From Marinosulfonomonas sp. (GTDB taxonomy: Bacteria; Pseudomonadota; Alphaproteobacteria; Rhodobacterales; Rhodobacteraceae), in the NCBI GenBank assembly GCA_026984915.1, contig JALSRG010000118.1, forward strand, positions 1 to 64,000: a stretch of 64,000 nt of DNA, read 5' to 3'. Made by a program: the position numbers and the translations under genes. The notes under the pieces were generated by a model. It ran no database searches. It saw only the letters and a program-made list of their open reading frames with translations, and had not been told where the DNA came from. Positions within the stretch are counted from its first letter, which is position 1, and each line of letters starts with the position of its first letter. Positions 33,535-42,177 of this stretch are shown here, piece by piece.

Positions 33535-34245
33535 TCATGCGTCCATAAGTCTCGCCATCGTGCTTAATACACCATCAGCGTCCGGTTGGGGAGAAACAAG
33601 TATTTCCCCTGATATACAGCCAGATAACGCATCTTTCACAGCGGCACTGATCGCAACGACACGTAAGCTTTCCGAACAGGGCCTCGCCTGTTCCACAAAT
33701 AGAACTGCGCTGCGGGGGGAGAAAAGGGGAAGAATCACCGGCATGTCACCCTGAAGCACCTCTTTCGCCTCTTTCGTCAGGCATTGGGGGCTTTGCCGGT
33801 AGACAATTCTTTCCTCTGCCTTCACGCCCGCCGCTTGCAGAGAGCTTGCAACAGCTCCTCTGGTATGTTCCCCTCGCAGGTGCAGCAAACATCCTGTTGG
33901 CGCATCAGAAATAATCATATCCACCAGATTGCCGGCGTCGCCCTTGGCCGACCGGGCCGACAGCCCTGCCCTGGATGCAGCCTTTGCTGTTCGGTCACCA
34001 ACACACCATGCGGGCAGGTCTGTGTTTTGCCAGTTATGCTGGAACGCACGCACACCGTTTTCCGATGTGAAAATCAGGCCGCTGTATTGCTCAATGGAAG
34101 CAGTCTTCTGCAACATTTCTATTTTGATCAGGGGTGAAATCACGATCGGCACCATACTGCCGAACCTCTTGCGACACGTTTGTGCAAAACGTTTCGACTG
34201 GGCCAGCGGCCGCGTCAGCAGTATTGTGTTTGCCGTTTTTGGCAT
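33535..34245 (-). CDS. hemD: Uroporphyrinogen-III synthase HemD
   Basis: A 236-residue enzyme that closes hydroxymethylbilane to uroporphyrinogen III in heme and cobalamin synthesis. The fold pattern is visible: [50 protein letters not shown] and the C-terminal [16 protein letters not shown]. It starts the hemD-mic60-hemY unit; 94 bp separate it from mic60. hemC is not found next to it. The gene diverges from tsaD. Confidence 0.85.
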   Translation of the reverse strand: MPKTANTILLTRPLAQSKRFAQTCRKRFGSMVPIVISPLIKIEMLQKTASIEQYSGLIFTSENGVRAFQHNWQNTDLPAWCVGDRTAKAASRAGLSARSAKGDAGNLVDMIISDAPTGCLLHLRGEHTRGAVASSLQAAGVKAEERIVYRQSPQCLTKEAKEVLQGDMPVILPLFSPRSAVLFVEQARPCSESLRVVAISAAVKDALSGCISGEILVSPQPDADGVLSTMARLMDA

Positions 34246-34333
34246 AAAACCCCTGCCGGAATTGTTGTGGCTATTGTCGGGTGTTCCCCAAGGGTGTTAT
34301 CTGTCCTCATCCTTCTTCGCAACCGGTGAGATC

Positions 34334-35431
34334 ATGACAAAACCGCTTACCATATTGGGCCTGGAAAGCAGTTGTGATGATTCTGCGGCTGCAGTGGTTC
34401 GGTACGTCCCAGACAAGAAAGCCGAAATACTGTCTTCAGTGATTGAAGGACAAACAGACCTGCATGCACAGTTTGGCGGGGTTGTCCCTGAAATAGCAGC
34501 GCGCGCCCATGCGGAAAAACTCGACTATTGCGTTGAGCGGGCCTTGCAGGAATCGTCTCTGACCCTGCAAAAAATCGATGCAATCGCGGTCACGGCCGGG
34601 CCGGGGCTGATTGGCGGGGTTTTGGCAGGAGTCATGTGCGCCAAGGGCCTTGCGGCCGGATCCGGCCTTCCCCTGATAGGCGTCAACCATTTGGCGGGGC
34701 ATGCGCTTACCCCCCGTCTGACCGACAACCTGGCATTCCCTTACCTTGTGTTGCTTGTCTCGGGTGGGCATTGCCAGTTCCTGATCGTCAACAGCCCGAC
34801 AGAATACAGACGGCTGGGCGGAACCATTGATGACGCCCCCGGTGAGGCGTTTGATAAAACGGCTAAAATTCTAGGATTGCCCCAGCCCGGAGGCCCCTCT
34901 GTCGAACAGGCGGCAGAAGCAGGAAATGCCGCGTCTTACTCTCTTCCCCGGCCTCTCTTGAACAGGCCAAATTGCGATATGTCCTTTTCCGGGCTCAAAA
35001 CCGCTGTTCTGCGCGCCCGTGATACCGAGGTATCAGACCAAGGCGGCTTGTCTCATCAGGCAAGAGCAGATTTATGCGCCGCATTTCAATCAGCGGTAAC
35101 AGATGTGCTGGCCGAAAAATCGAGGCGGGCCTTGCAGGTGTACCTTGCAGAAAACCCGACAGCCCCCATGTTTGCCGTGGCCGGAGGTGTCGCGGCAAAC
35201 AGTACTATTCGCGCGGCGTTAGAGACTGTTTCAAAGGAATTTGGCGTGGGCTTTATCGCCCCGCCACCTTCCCTGTGTACGGACAATGCCGCAATGATCG
35301 CCTGGGCCGGGATCGAACGGTTCCGTTTGGGTGAGCAGGATGATCTGTCTCTTTCGGCGCGTCCGCGCTGGCCATTGGATACCAAAAGCCCGGTGATGTT
35401 GGGATTTGGAAAAAAGGGGGCTAAAGCATGA
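34334..35431 (+). CDS. tsaD: tRNA N6-threonylcarbamoyladenosine transferase TsaD
   Basis: A 365-residue enzyme that transfers the threonylcarbamoyl group to A37 of ANN-decoding tRNAs. The start [17 protein letters not shown] is the family signature. The metal-binding motif is [10 protein letters not shown], and [13 protein letters not shown] and [15 protein letters not shown] follow. The ATG at 34334 begins exactly at the conserved N-terminus; the upstream open frame is antisense of hemD. Its partner tsaE is at 62377-62856. It overlaps gpsA by 4 bp. Confidence 0.97.
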   Translation: MTKPLTILGLESSCDDSAAAVVRYVPDKKAEILSSVIEGQTDLHAQFGGVVPEIAARAHAEKLDYCVERALQESSLTLQKIDAIAVTAGPGLIGGVLAGVMCAKGLAAGSGLPLIGVNHLAGHALTPRLTDNLAFPYLVLLVSGGHCQFLIVNSPTEYRRLGGTIDDAPGEAFDKTAKILGLPQPGGPSVEQAAEAGNAASYSLPRPLLNRPNCDMSFSGLKTAVLRARDTEVSDQGGLSHQARADLCAAFQSAVTDVLAEKSRRALQVYLAENPTAPMFAVAGGVAANSTIRAALETVSKEFGVGFIAPPPSLCTDNAAMIAWAGIERFRLGEQDDLSLSARPRWPLDTKSPVMLGFGKKGAKA

Positions 35432-36393
35432 CGATTTCAATACTTGGCGCGGGTGCCTTTGGAACTGCCCTGGCAATTTCCCTGGCGCGCAGTGACAAGG
35501 ATGTGATCCTGTGGACGCATAGCGAAAAACACGCCGAAGAGATGCAGACCAGACGGCAAAATATAAAGCGCCTGAAAGGAATAGCATTGCCTGACGCGGT
35601 GATCCCGACGGCTGATCTGGGTCTGGCCACGCGAACCGGCACAATTCTTTTGACTGTTCCGGCACAGGCCCTGGCCGGCTTTGTGGAGGTCGCCAAATCC
35701 GACCTGAATGGCAAACCCCTTGTCGCTTGTTGCAAGGGGATTGATGTGGCCAGCGGGCGCGGACCTGTCGAGATACTGAAGGCGGCCTGCCCCGAATCCC
35801 CGGTTGCGGTTCTGACCGGGCCCAGCTTTGCCGCTGATATTGCGCGCGGTTTGCCCACGGCCCTTACACTTGCCTGTGCGAATGAAACCATTGGCATAGA
35901 ACTGCAAAAGCAACTGACAACAACCAACCTGCGGCTATATCGCACCACCGATACCATTGGCGCAGAACTGGGCGGAGCCCTGAAAAATGTCGTGGCCATT
36001 GCTTGCGGCGGGGTCATGGGAATGGGAATGGGGGAAAGCGCGCGTGCAGCGCTGATGACCCGCGGATTTGCTGAAATGCAGCGGATTGCCATTGCCCTGG
36101 GTGCACGGCCTGAAACCTTGGCCGGTCTGTCGGGTTTTGGTGACCTTGTGCTGACATGCACCTCGCCCCAGTCCCGCAATTATTCTTTTGGCGAAGCAAT
36201 GGGGCGCGGCGAAAATTTCGACCTGTCGGTTACCGTTGAGGGTATTGCCACAGCCGAAGCAGTCTCTATCCTTGCACGAAAGCTTGGTTTGGAGGTTCCA
36301 ATTACCGATACTGTCAATGCGCTATTAACACGTAGAATCACCGTGAATGAAGCGATGGAAGCTCTGCTTTCCCGACCTTTGAAGAAGGAATAG
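35428..36393 (+). CDS. gpsA: Glycerol-3-phosphate dehydrogenase [NAD(P)+]
   Basis: A 321-residue cytoplasmic enzyme that makes glycerol-3-phosphate for phospholipid synthesis from dihydroxyacetone phosphate. The Rossmann motif is [14 protein letters not shown]; other family motifs are [40 protein letters not shown] and [19 protein letters not shown]. It is coupled to tsaD by a 4-bp overlap and followed 3 bp later by the YciI gene. Confidence 0.97.
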   Translation: MTISILGAGAFGTALAISLARSDKDVILWTHSEKHAEEMQTRRQNIKRLKGIALPDAVIPTADLGLATRTGTILLTVPAQALAGFVEVAKSDLNGKPLVACCKGIDVASGRGPVEILKAACPESPVAVLTGPSFAADIARGLPTALTLACANETIGIELQKQLTTTNLRLYRTTDTIGAELGGALKNVVAIACGGVMGMGMGESARAALMTRGFAEMQRIAIALGARPETLAGLSGFGDLVLTCTSPQSRNYSFGEAMGRGENFDLSVTVEGIATAEAVSILARKLGLEVPITDTVNALLTRRITVNEAMEALLSRPLKKE

Positions 36394-36396
36394 ATC

Positions 36397-36669
36397 ATGC
36401 GTTACGCTGTCGTGACAAAAGACAAGCCGGATTCGCTTGAACTTCGCATCTCCAACCGGGATGCACATCTGAACTATATAGAACAAACCGGCGCTGTAGA
36501 GCTTGCCGGCCCATTTCTGGATGATAACGGCAACATGTGCGGATCCTTGGTTATTTTGAATGTTGACAGTTTACAGGCAGCGCAAGATTGGGCCGCATCC
36601 GACCCTTACGCAAGGGCTGGGCTTTTCGAAACCGTGTCGGTTCAACAATGGAAAAAGGTGATTGGCTGA
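36397..36669 (+). CDS. YciI-family protein
   Basis: A 90-residue protein of the YciI/YCII type (ferredoxin-like fold). It starts MRYAVVTKDKPDSLELR and has the usual GPFLDDNGNMCGSLVILNVD followed by AQDWAASDPYARAGLFETV, with the conserved Asp-Pro-(Y/F). Specific reactions are unknown for most members. It ends inside the start codon of the EVE gene, in the tsaD-gpsA operon. Confidence 0.9.
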   Translation: MRYAVVTKDKPDSLELRISNRDAHLNYIEQTGAVELAGPFLDDNGNMCGSLVILNVDSLQAAQDWAASDPYARAGLFETVSVQQWKKVIG

Positions 36670-37088
36670 TGGCTTATTGGTTATTCAAGTCCGAACCGTC
36701 AACCTGGAGCTGGCAGGACCAGCTTGCCAAGGGTGAAGCCGGTGAAGAATGGGATGGGGTACGCAACTATCAGGCCCGCAATTTCATGCGGCAGATGAAG
36801 GTCGGAGAGCGCGGATTCTTTTATCACTCGCAGACGGAAAAGGCGATTGTGGGAATTGTGGAAGTCATCCGCGAAGCCCACCCGGACAGCACCACCGATG
36901 ATCCGCGCTGGGAATGTGTGGATATCAAGGCGGTTCAGTCACTCCCGCACCCTGTAACCCTGCAAATGTGCAAAGAAGATCCGCGTCTGGCAGGTATGAT
37001 GCTGGTGCGAAACCCCCGCCTGTCTGTGCAACCGGTCAGCGCCGAGGAATGGCAGATCATTTGCAAGATGGGCGGATTGGCAGGGTAG
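36669..37088 (+). CDS. EVE-domain protein
   Basis: A 139-residue EVE-domain protein: MAYWLFKSEPSTWSWQDQLA at the start, WDGVRNYQARNFMRQMKVGE, FFYHSQTEKAIVGIVEVIRE, and a C-terminal MMLVRNPRLSVQPVSAEEW. EVE domains are PUA-like folds that bind modified bases in RNA or DNA. The start (36669) shares a base with the YciI stop, and the gene ends the operon that begins with the tRNA-modification gene tsaD. Confidence 0.92.
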   Translation: MAYWLFKSEPSTWSWQDQLAKGEAGEEWDGVRNYQARNFMRQMKVGERGFFYHSQTEKAIVGIVEVIREAHPDSTTDDPRWECVDIKAVQSLPHPVTLQMCKEDPRLAGMMLVRNPRLSVQPVSAEEWQIICKMGGLAG

Positions 37089-37129
37089 CGCGGCGGTTTT
37101 CTTCATAAACCGTGTCAATATGATCCGTG

Positions 37130-37149
37130 GCAGGGCAAAACCGCCCTGC
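37130..37149. terminator. Hairpin after the EVE gene
   Basis: GCAGGGC and GCCCTGC form a perfect 7-bp stem with the loop AAAACC, 41 bp after the EVE stop. No T-run follows on the plus strand, so termination would be weak or factor-assisted. Confidence 0.35.
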
Positions 37150-37175
37150 ATGCGATCGATATAAACAATGTCCGT

Positions 37176-37281
37176 AAAAAACATGGAGGGCCCCGACCCC
37201 CCGAGACCCTCCATCACCCCACGTGCTCCCTTCGCACCACACGTGAAAATTTCAAAAGGTCTCGGCCGTCCTGGCCTTGAT
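37176..37281 (-). ncRNA. Candidate structured small RNA with intrinsic terminator
   Basis: Within the 341-bp gap between the EVE and DUF2853 genes the minus strand shows a complete small-RNA layout. A TTGCCA/TAGGTT promoter with 17-bp spacing lies at 37288-37316. CCGAGACC (37258-37265) can pair with GGTCTCGG (37201-37208). An inner CACGTG/CACGTG stem follows. The terminator stem ATGGAGGG/CCCTCCAT (37183-37190 with 37207-37214) is followed by G and six T (37181-37176). The first pairing overlaps the terminator arm by two bases, so the two can compete. No protein gene lies downstream on this strand. No known RNA family was recognised; 6S and SRP RNA signatures are absent. Confidence 0.5.
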
Positions 37282-37287
37282 GTGATC

Positions 37288-37316
37288 AACCTAAGCGATA
37301 CGATTATTCTTGGCAA
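37288..37316 (-). promoter_or_regulatory. Predicted promoter for the small RNA candidate
   Basis: On the minus strand TTGCCA (37316-37311) and TAGGTT (37293-37288) are separated by 17 bp. The hexamers keep the most conserved bases of TTGACA and TATAAT. The position is consistent with a transcript starting near 37281. Confidence 0.35.
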
Positions 37317-37372
37317 TCGGGAACTATTGAAAAAACATATTAAATACAATCTGTTAATCATTCGGGTGCCGC

Positions 37373-37408
37373 TTGAAACAACAAACGCCCGCTGATGAAC
37401 AACGGGCG
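37373..37408 (-). terminator. Intrinsic terminator of the DUF2853 gene
   Basis: On the minus strand CGCCCG and CGGGCG (37408-37403 with 37391-37386) form a stem with an 11-base loop, followed by a T-rich run TTTGTTGTTT. It begins 21 bp after the DUF2853 stop. Confidence 0.75.
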
Positions 37409-37429
37409 CTGTCTATTTGCAGATCTGTC

Positions 37430-37771
37430 TTACTTGTAGACGGATTCTTTTCCGAAATGCTTTGTCAGCATATAGTAAATCACCGCGCGATACTTGTTGC
37501 GCTCCGAGCGGCCATAGGTTTCGATAACTGAATTGATCGCATCCATCAGTTCCGGGCCATCAGGCAGGCCAAGTTTTTTGATGAGGAAATTATTTTTGAC
37601 CGTTTCAAGCTCTTCTGGCTGACCAGCCGCAACGGTCGAGGCATCCCGGTTATAAATTGCGGGACCGCAGCCAATTGTAACTTTGGTCAACAGGTCCATA
37701 TCCGGGGTCATGCCGCATTTGTTTTTCAGATCGTCTGCATACTGTGCGATCAAATCGTCTCTTTTACCCAT
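37430..37771 (-). CDS. DUF2853 family protein
   Basis: A 113-residue acidic, helical cytoplasmic protein starting MGKRDDLIAQYADDLKNKCG and containing DMDLLTKVTIGCGPAIYNRD and a C-terminal YRAVIYYMLTKHFGKESVY. It matches the DUF2853 family, common in Rhodobacterales; the function is unknown. The ATG at 37771 is preferred over an in-frame GTG at 37786 because GGGAG lies before it. It is a single-gene unit with its own terminator. Confidence 0.8.
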   Translation of the reverse strand: MGKRDDLIAQYADDLKNKCGMTPDMDLLTKVTIGCGPAIYNRDASTVAAGQPEELETVKNNFLIKKLGLPDGPELMDAINSVIETYGRSERNKYRAVIYYMLTKHFGKESVYK

Positions 37772-37896
37772 GAGTTTTACTCCCACCTAAATTTTCGGAG
37801 ATATTCTCCGCTTAACTGGGCCCGGATTGGGCCTCGCAGGTAACCTAAAGCCAAAAGCTCCAAGAAAAAAGGGATTTTCCTGTCCGGTTCGTCGCA

Positions 37897-37923
37897 GGCG
37901 GGAAGGTGTCGGAATTTCCCGCC
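37897..37923. other. Stem-loop in the DUF2853-CAP gap
   Basis: GGCGGGAA and TTCCCGCC form a perfect 8-bp stem with an 11-base loop. It lies in the 393-bp gap between the divergent DUF2853 and CAP genes. No T-run follows on either strand. A smaller hairpin (ACTCTC/GAGAGT, 38051-38069) lies closer to the CAP gene. Short open frames here were judged spurious. Confidence 0.4.
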
Positions 37924-38164
37924 TCTTGCCAGCCCCGATGCCAGGGGGGTCTGCCCGGCGCACCCGTTGTTGCACAGCACGACAGATCCCGCCCACAGAG
38001 TCGCCGGAAACCGCGCATCTGCATTTGCAACAGAAGCGGATTTTAGCCGAACTCTCCTATTGCGAGAGTATTCATTTCCATTTTTGTGCGAATTCCGCCA
38101 AACAAATGCCAGAATCTATCGCCAAAAGACCATCTTGGGGGGCGTAAGCCTGAGGTCTGCAATA

Positions 38165-38797
38165 ATGAAGAAATATCTGGTTCGTAGCCTGGTCGTCTCA
38201 CTCACGATCGTGCTGACGGTAGGAGCCGCACAGGCCTGCTCACGCAAGCCTGTTTCCGGAGGAGCGCAGTTGATCGATGCATCCCGGAAAATCAATCAGA
38301 GGTTGTTGGACCGCGCCATATTGAGCGAGGTCAATTATGAACGCTGCCGCGCTGGTCTGAGCCCCGTGCGTTCCGAGCCGCGGCTGATCAAAGCCGCAGC
38401 CGGCCATAGTGCCTGGATGGCAAAGGCCCGCCGCGTCAGCCATAAATCAACGGTTTCGGGCCGGCAAACAGTCCGGGCCCGTATTAAACGCACCGGCATC
38501 AAGATCCGGACCGGGGCGGAAAATATTGGGATGGTGCATCGTTTCAAGGTGGACAATGTCAATTTCCTGATCCGCAACGCATCCAGTTGCCAGTTCGCCA
38601 CTCATGGGGGGCAACCCATTCCCCAGCACAGTTATGCAAGCCTTGCGCGCACAATCGTAAAGTTCTGGATGAATTCGCACGGACACCGCGCCAACATTCT
38701 GAACCGCCAGGTCAGGATGATGGGAACCGCAGCAGCGCTTGACAAGAGCGCCGAGTATTGCGGGACCTACTATATCACGCAGGATTTCGCCGGCTGA
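38165..38797 (+). CDS. Secreted CAP-domain (SCP-like) protein
   Basis: A 210-residue protein with a signal peptide (SLVVSLTIVLTVGAAQA) and a CAP/SCP domain: a helix with LLDRAILSEVNYERCRAGL, RLIKAAAGHSAWMAKARRVS, RTGAENIGMV, then FWMNSHGHRANILNRQ. These supply the His and Glu residues of the CAP cavity. Bacterial CAP proteins are extracellular or periplasmic, with mostly unknown roles. The start at MKKYLVRS is chosen because upstream in-frame codons lack a signal-like sequence. Confidence 0.85.
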   Translation: MKKYLVRSLVVSLTIVLTVGAAQACSRKPVSGGAQLIDASRKINQRLLDRAILSEVNYERCRAGLSPVRSEPRLIKAAAGHSAWMAKARRVSHKSTVSGRQTVRARIKRTGIKIRTGAENIGMVHRFKVDNVNFLIRNASSCQFATHGGQPIPQHSYASLARTIVKFWMNSHGHRANILNRQVRMMGTAAALDKSAEYCGTYYITQDFAG

Positions 38798-38930
38798 CCA
38801 CTGGCGCCATTTCGCCACAGTTCGCCTCTAAATATAACTGGTCTATGCAAAATATGATTTTTGTGTCATCACTACAGCGAAGGTTCGCAAGTGCGATTCA
38901 TCATCTGTTTTTGATCTGGAGTAGCGTCAA

Positions 38931-39149
38931 ATGAAAAAAGTAACTCTTCTCTGCGCAGCAGCAGCCGTCGCAGTTTCAGCCATGTCCCCTGCCTATGCAG
39001 GTGGTGCAGGTGCCCCTGTTATCGAAGACGAAGTGTTCGTAGACGAAGCCGCCGCACCTGCCAGTTCCCTTGGTGGTGCCGGTGTTGCCGCAGCCATTCT
39101 GGGCCTCGTTCTGGTCGGTGCCGCGATTTCTTCGTCCAACGGGACCTGA
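38931..39149 (+). CDS. Small secreted Gly/Ala-rich protein with C-terminal membrane helix
   Basis: A 72-residue protein with an N-terminal signal sequence (LLCAAAAVAVSAMSPAYA), a short acidic middle (VIEDEVFVDEAAAP) and a C-terminal hydrophobic helix (GVAAAILGLVLVGAAISSSN). Similar small proteins are frequent in Rhodobacterales, and the tail resembles the extra C-terminal segment of some ferrochelatases there; this is from memory. Function is unknown. A GGAG site precedes the ATG and a strong terminator follows. Confidence 0.75.
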   Translation: MKKVTLLCAAAAVAVSAMSPAYAGGAGAPVIEDEVFVDEAAAPASSLGGAGVAAAILGLVLVGAAISSSNGT

Positions 39150-39190
39150 TATTTCAGAGCTGTTCAAGCACGCCAAGGCGGGTTTGGAAA

Positions 39191-39229
39191 AAACGGCGGG
39201 TGCTGCATCCGCCGTTTTTGTTTTATTTT
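39191..39229 (+). terminator. Intrinsic terminator after the small secreted protein
   Basis: AAACGGCGG and CCGCCGTTT form a 9-bp stem followed by TTGTTTTATTTT. It is a textbook rho-independent terminator between the small secreted protein and the convergent YjbF gene. Confidence 0.9.
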
Positions 39230-39244
39230 CAAAGGGTTATAATC

Positions 39245-39922
39245 CTATCGGCGTAGCTGTTGGGCAACGAGATACCCGACGCCCGGGCTAACCCATTGGC
39301 GTGACTGCCAAATCCATCCATCTGAGCCGATCCAATAGGTATTCTGAAAGGAAAGATCATCGGCGGCACAGGCCTCGCTGACCCGCCGCGCCGTTATCCG
39401 GTTCTTGCCAAGCGCCAGCTTGTCAAGCTGGCCCGGGGAAACCGTACACCTGAAAACCAGACGGTAGGTCTTGCTTTCGCCATCCAGAAAATACATCACC
39501 CTGTTTGCCTCACCTGCACGGCGGGTACGAATCAAGGCGGAAACCGAATCAACCTCTGCGTTCATCAGATCATCGCCCAGCCCGCGGGTTGCGGTCAGAA
39601 TTCCATGTTTCAGGGTTACAGTCTGCCTGGATAGCGACGTCCATGTCACATAGGGGCCGTTTCGCCCCTTCTGGCCCAGAATGGCCACGGCATTCCGCTT
39701 TTCGACAACCCCCAGCATTACCGGGCCCTTGACCGCCTTCAGGGCCAATGGCCCATAAGCCGCCGGATCTGTCACTGCTGGCTGGGGCTTGGCCTTCTTT
39801 CCGGTAAGGCCCTTCAGATAGCCACCGGCAATTTTTGCCCCAACGCCCGCATTCGGGTCATTGCCACATCCTGCCAGAATTGCCAGCGCCGCCATGGCGG
39901 CAAAGATGCCCTTGAAATTCAT
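39245..39922 (-). CDS. YjbF/GfcB-family lipoprotein
   Basis: A 225-residue lipoprotein (signal peptide with lipobox LAILAGC). Family features include AVAILGQKGRNGPYVTWTSL, RQTVTLKHGILTATRGLGDD and a C-terminal WIWQSRQWVSPGVGYLVAQ. YjbF/GfcB proteins belong to exopolysaccharide or group 4 capsule export loci. It overlaps the YjbH gene by 4 bp. The other Yjb partners (YjbE, YjbG) are not in the window. Confidence 0.85.
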   Translation of the reverse strand: MNFKGIFAAMAALAILAGCGNDPNAGVGAKIAGGYLKGLTGKKAKPQPAVTDPAAYGPLALKAVKGPVMLGVVEKRNAVAILGQKGRNGPYVTWTSLSRQTVTLKHGILTATRGLGDDLMNAEVDSVSALIRTRRAGEANRVMYFLDGESKTYRLVFRCTVSPGQLDKLALGKNRITARRVSEACAADDLSFQNTYWIGSDGWIWQSRQWVSPGVGYLVAQQLRR

Positions 39923-42033
39923 CTCCAGAACCTTCCCCAGCGCTGTTCCAGATCGGGACGATGGCTGTCGCGCACACGGTCATACAACCGGCCCTCGACA
40001 TTCAGTTGCGCACCACCATCGCGTGACAGCGACCGTAAAACCGTTTGGCTGGTTGTACGCGAAGGCGTTCCGGTCAACGCGCTGATCGGAATACTCAGAC
40101 GAATGCCTTTGTCAAAGGATCCCTCGCCAAAATCCGTGGCCGAGGCTGTTGTAAACGTCGCGTAGGCGCCGATCTTCCACCCGTTTGCAAACTCGCGGTT
40201 CAGTGAAACCGTAGTGCCCCAGTCCCCCGCCAGATACCGGCCGACATCCAGCTGCCCGCTGAACCCATTGTTGAAAGTATAGTAAGCCGAAGCCTGGCCC
40301 ATAACCACATCATAGTCCCGAAACCCGAGCAACTGATCAAAGTCACGTTGCCTGACAATGTTTACCTCGGCGCCCAGCGCAAGACGGCTGTCAACCGGTT
40401 TCCACAACACCTCTCCGGAAATACCGCCGTACATCTGCTCAAGATAACCGACCGTGATCCGACTATAGAGGTTTTTGCCGGGGCGGGCGTACCAAGCTAG
40501 GGTCAGGTGCTCCAGCGCAGGATCACCCTGCTGGTCATACAGGCCGAAATCCGAACGCACATGCGGCAGGGTCGAATCCGACAGTCGTTTGGCGCTGTCC
40601 AGATTGCCGACCAGTTTCTTGTGTATCCCGCCAGACAGTTCAAAGCCCGGCGCAATCCGGTATTTCGCCCGGGCGCGCAGGCCGAAATCGCCGCGTAACG
40701 GGCTGTCCGGATCAAACAGGCTCACGGTCACATAGGGTGCGAGCGACCAGGTCAGTCTTGGCTCCAGGCCTTCCGTCGGGGTCAGGGCGTAGGCCGGGCG
40801 CCCGGCAGCGTCACTGATCTGGGCACGCGCCAGCATGGCTGTTGCCGGCGCATTCTCCAGCGCCTCGATATCACTGCGGCGCAATGTGACAGAACTGGTC
40901 GGAAGGTCGCCAACAGTGCTGGTGATGACAAAAGTTTCCACCGAGGCCGGCAGGGCGCGGGTCAATACACGCGCGGTTCGCCCGATGGCCTGGGGTTGGG
41001 ACATATAGCGCCTGTTTTCGATCCGCACCTCGGCCCGGGCAGGTTGCAAAGACATCGACTTCAAAAGAATGCCGTCTTTGGCCAGGGCTTTGGCCGTCGC
41101 TGTCTGAATGCCGGGCTGCACGGTCGGGTCGCCAGTCCAATCGGTGCTCCAGGCTGCCGAATTGCTGCTGCGCGACGGGCGGGGGGCAACCGGCAGCGGC
41201 GCCGTTTCATTCCCGCTTGGCACGGTTGAAACACGCGGGTTCAAGGCAAAGCTGAGCTGAATACCAGCCTCTTTGCCATACAGATAGTACCCGGCCAGCT
41301 TGACGCCCTTGCGCAACTGATACTCGGCCCCAAAATTCCAGGATGACTTGCGTTCAATCAATCCGCGCGTTGTTTCGGCCGCATAGGCATCCGACGAATA
41401 TTCCGCCTTCAGCAACAGTTTTTCGGTTGCCTGCCAGCTAATGCCGCCAAAGGCCGACATCGGGCCGCGGAACCATTGATCATAATTCGGTTTGCCACCC
41501 TCACCAAAATTCAGCGGTGGCCGCGTGCCAAACGGGCTGCCAATGCTGTTGGCGCTTCCCAGACGGCCCCAGCCAACACCGGCCGTGACCCGCAGACGCG
41601 GGGTTATGGTTTTTGTGGCAACGAAATATTCTGCGGCATAGATCCCCGTCCCCATGAAATCCTGCAACCCGAAAGACAGGGCAGGTCTCAGGCCTTTTTC
41701 GTCCCAGATACGATAGCGCAGATCAAAGCTCCGGTCATACAGCGTGGCGTTACCCGGCTGATAGCCAAGGATCGCCGAGTAGCGGAAACTACCGGTCAGA
41801 CGCGGGGTGATCTGAAATGTCAGCGTGTTGCGTGTAGTGTTTTTGAAATGGCTGACGGTAAATGAAAGGTTCGCGTCAGGCGCAACTTCCGCTGTTGGCA
41901 AATCAATAAGCCCCGGCGCACCATACAGGTTTGTGCTGTCCGTTATTAATGAATCCGCTTGCGGAGTAGCCGGCCCGGCCAGCAAAAAGGTTGCGCCGAC
42001 GGTTGCGCCAATCCTTGTGACAAAAAGCTTCAA
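39919..42033 (-). CDS. YjbH/GfcD-family outer-membrane protein
   Basis: A 704-residue secreted protein starting with a signal peptide and SLITDSTNLYGAPGLIDLPT, a typical YjbH opening. The sequence alternates as expected for amphipathic beta strands, with motifs such as PRLRVTAGVGWGRLGSANSI and SRITVGYLEQMYGGISGEVL, and a C-terminal part with FGEGSFDKGIRLSIPISALT. YjbH proteins are large beta-barrel proteins linked to extracellular polysaccharide. Coupled to the YjbF lipoprotein downstream. Confidence 0.88.
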   Translation of the reverse strand: MKLFVTRIGATVGATFLLAGPATPQADSLITDSTNLYGAPGLIDLPTAEVAPDANLSFTVSHFKNTTRNTLTFQITPRLTGSFRYSAILGYQPGNATLYDRSFDLRYRIWDEKGLRPALSFGLQDFMGTGIYAAEYFVATKTITPRLRVTAGVGWGRLGSANSIGSPFGTRPPLNFGEGGKPNYDQWFRGPMSAFGGISWQATEKLLLKAEYSSDAYAAETTRGLIERKSSWNFGAEYQLRKGVKLAGYYLYGKEAGIQLSFALNPRVSTVPSGNETAPLPVAPRPSRSSNSAAWSTDWTGDPTVQPGIQTATAKALAKDGILLKSMSLQPARAEVRIENRRYMSQPQAIGRTARVLTRALPASVETFVITSTVGDLPTSSVTLRRSDIEALENAPATAMLARAQISDAAGRPAYALTPTEGLEPRLTWSLAPYVTVSLFDPDSPLRGDFGLRARAKYRIAPGFELSGGIHKKLVGNLDSAKRLSDSTLPHVRSDFGLYDQQGDPALEHLTLAWYARPGKNLYSRITVGYLEQMYGGISGEVLWKPVDSRLALGAEVNIVRQRDFDQLLGFRDYDVVMGQASAYYTFNNGFSGQLDVGRYLAGDWGTTVSLNREFANGWKIGAYATFTTASATDFGEGSFDKGIRLSIPISALTGTPSRTTSQTVLRSLSRDGGAQLNVEGRLYDRVRDSHRPDLEQRWGRFWR

Positions 42034-42177
42034 CTTCTGCCCCTGCTCTTATTGTTTTGTGTCTTTTAGCACGTTGTCAGCAGTCTGGGCAGAGGAAAAA
42101 GACCGGGACACCACATGGCATCGGCAAACTGTCGCGCAAATGCACACCTGTTGGGCAAAAATACGGTTTTGGCGCTG

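Noticed and set aside
37176-37281. 6S RNA or SRP RNA identity for the small RNA candidate
   Set aside because: No SRP core motif (GGUCAGG...GGAAGCAGCC type) and no long rod with paired ends typical of 6S RNA.
37168-37395. 75-codon plus-strand open frame in the EVE-DUF2853 gap
   Set aside because: No ribosome site; the sequence is better explained by RNA hairpins on the minus strand.
37777-37980. 67-codon minus-strand open frame upstream of DUF2853
   Set aside because: Overlapping frames of similar length occur in the other frames, and a stem-loop lies within it; no domain or clear start.
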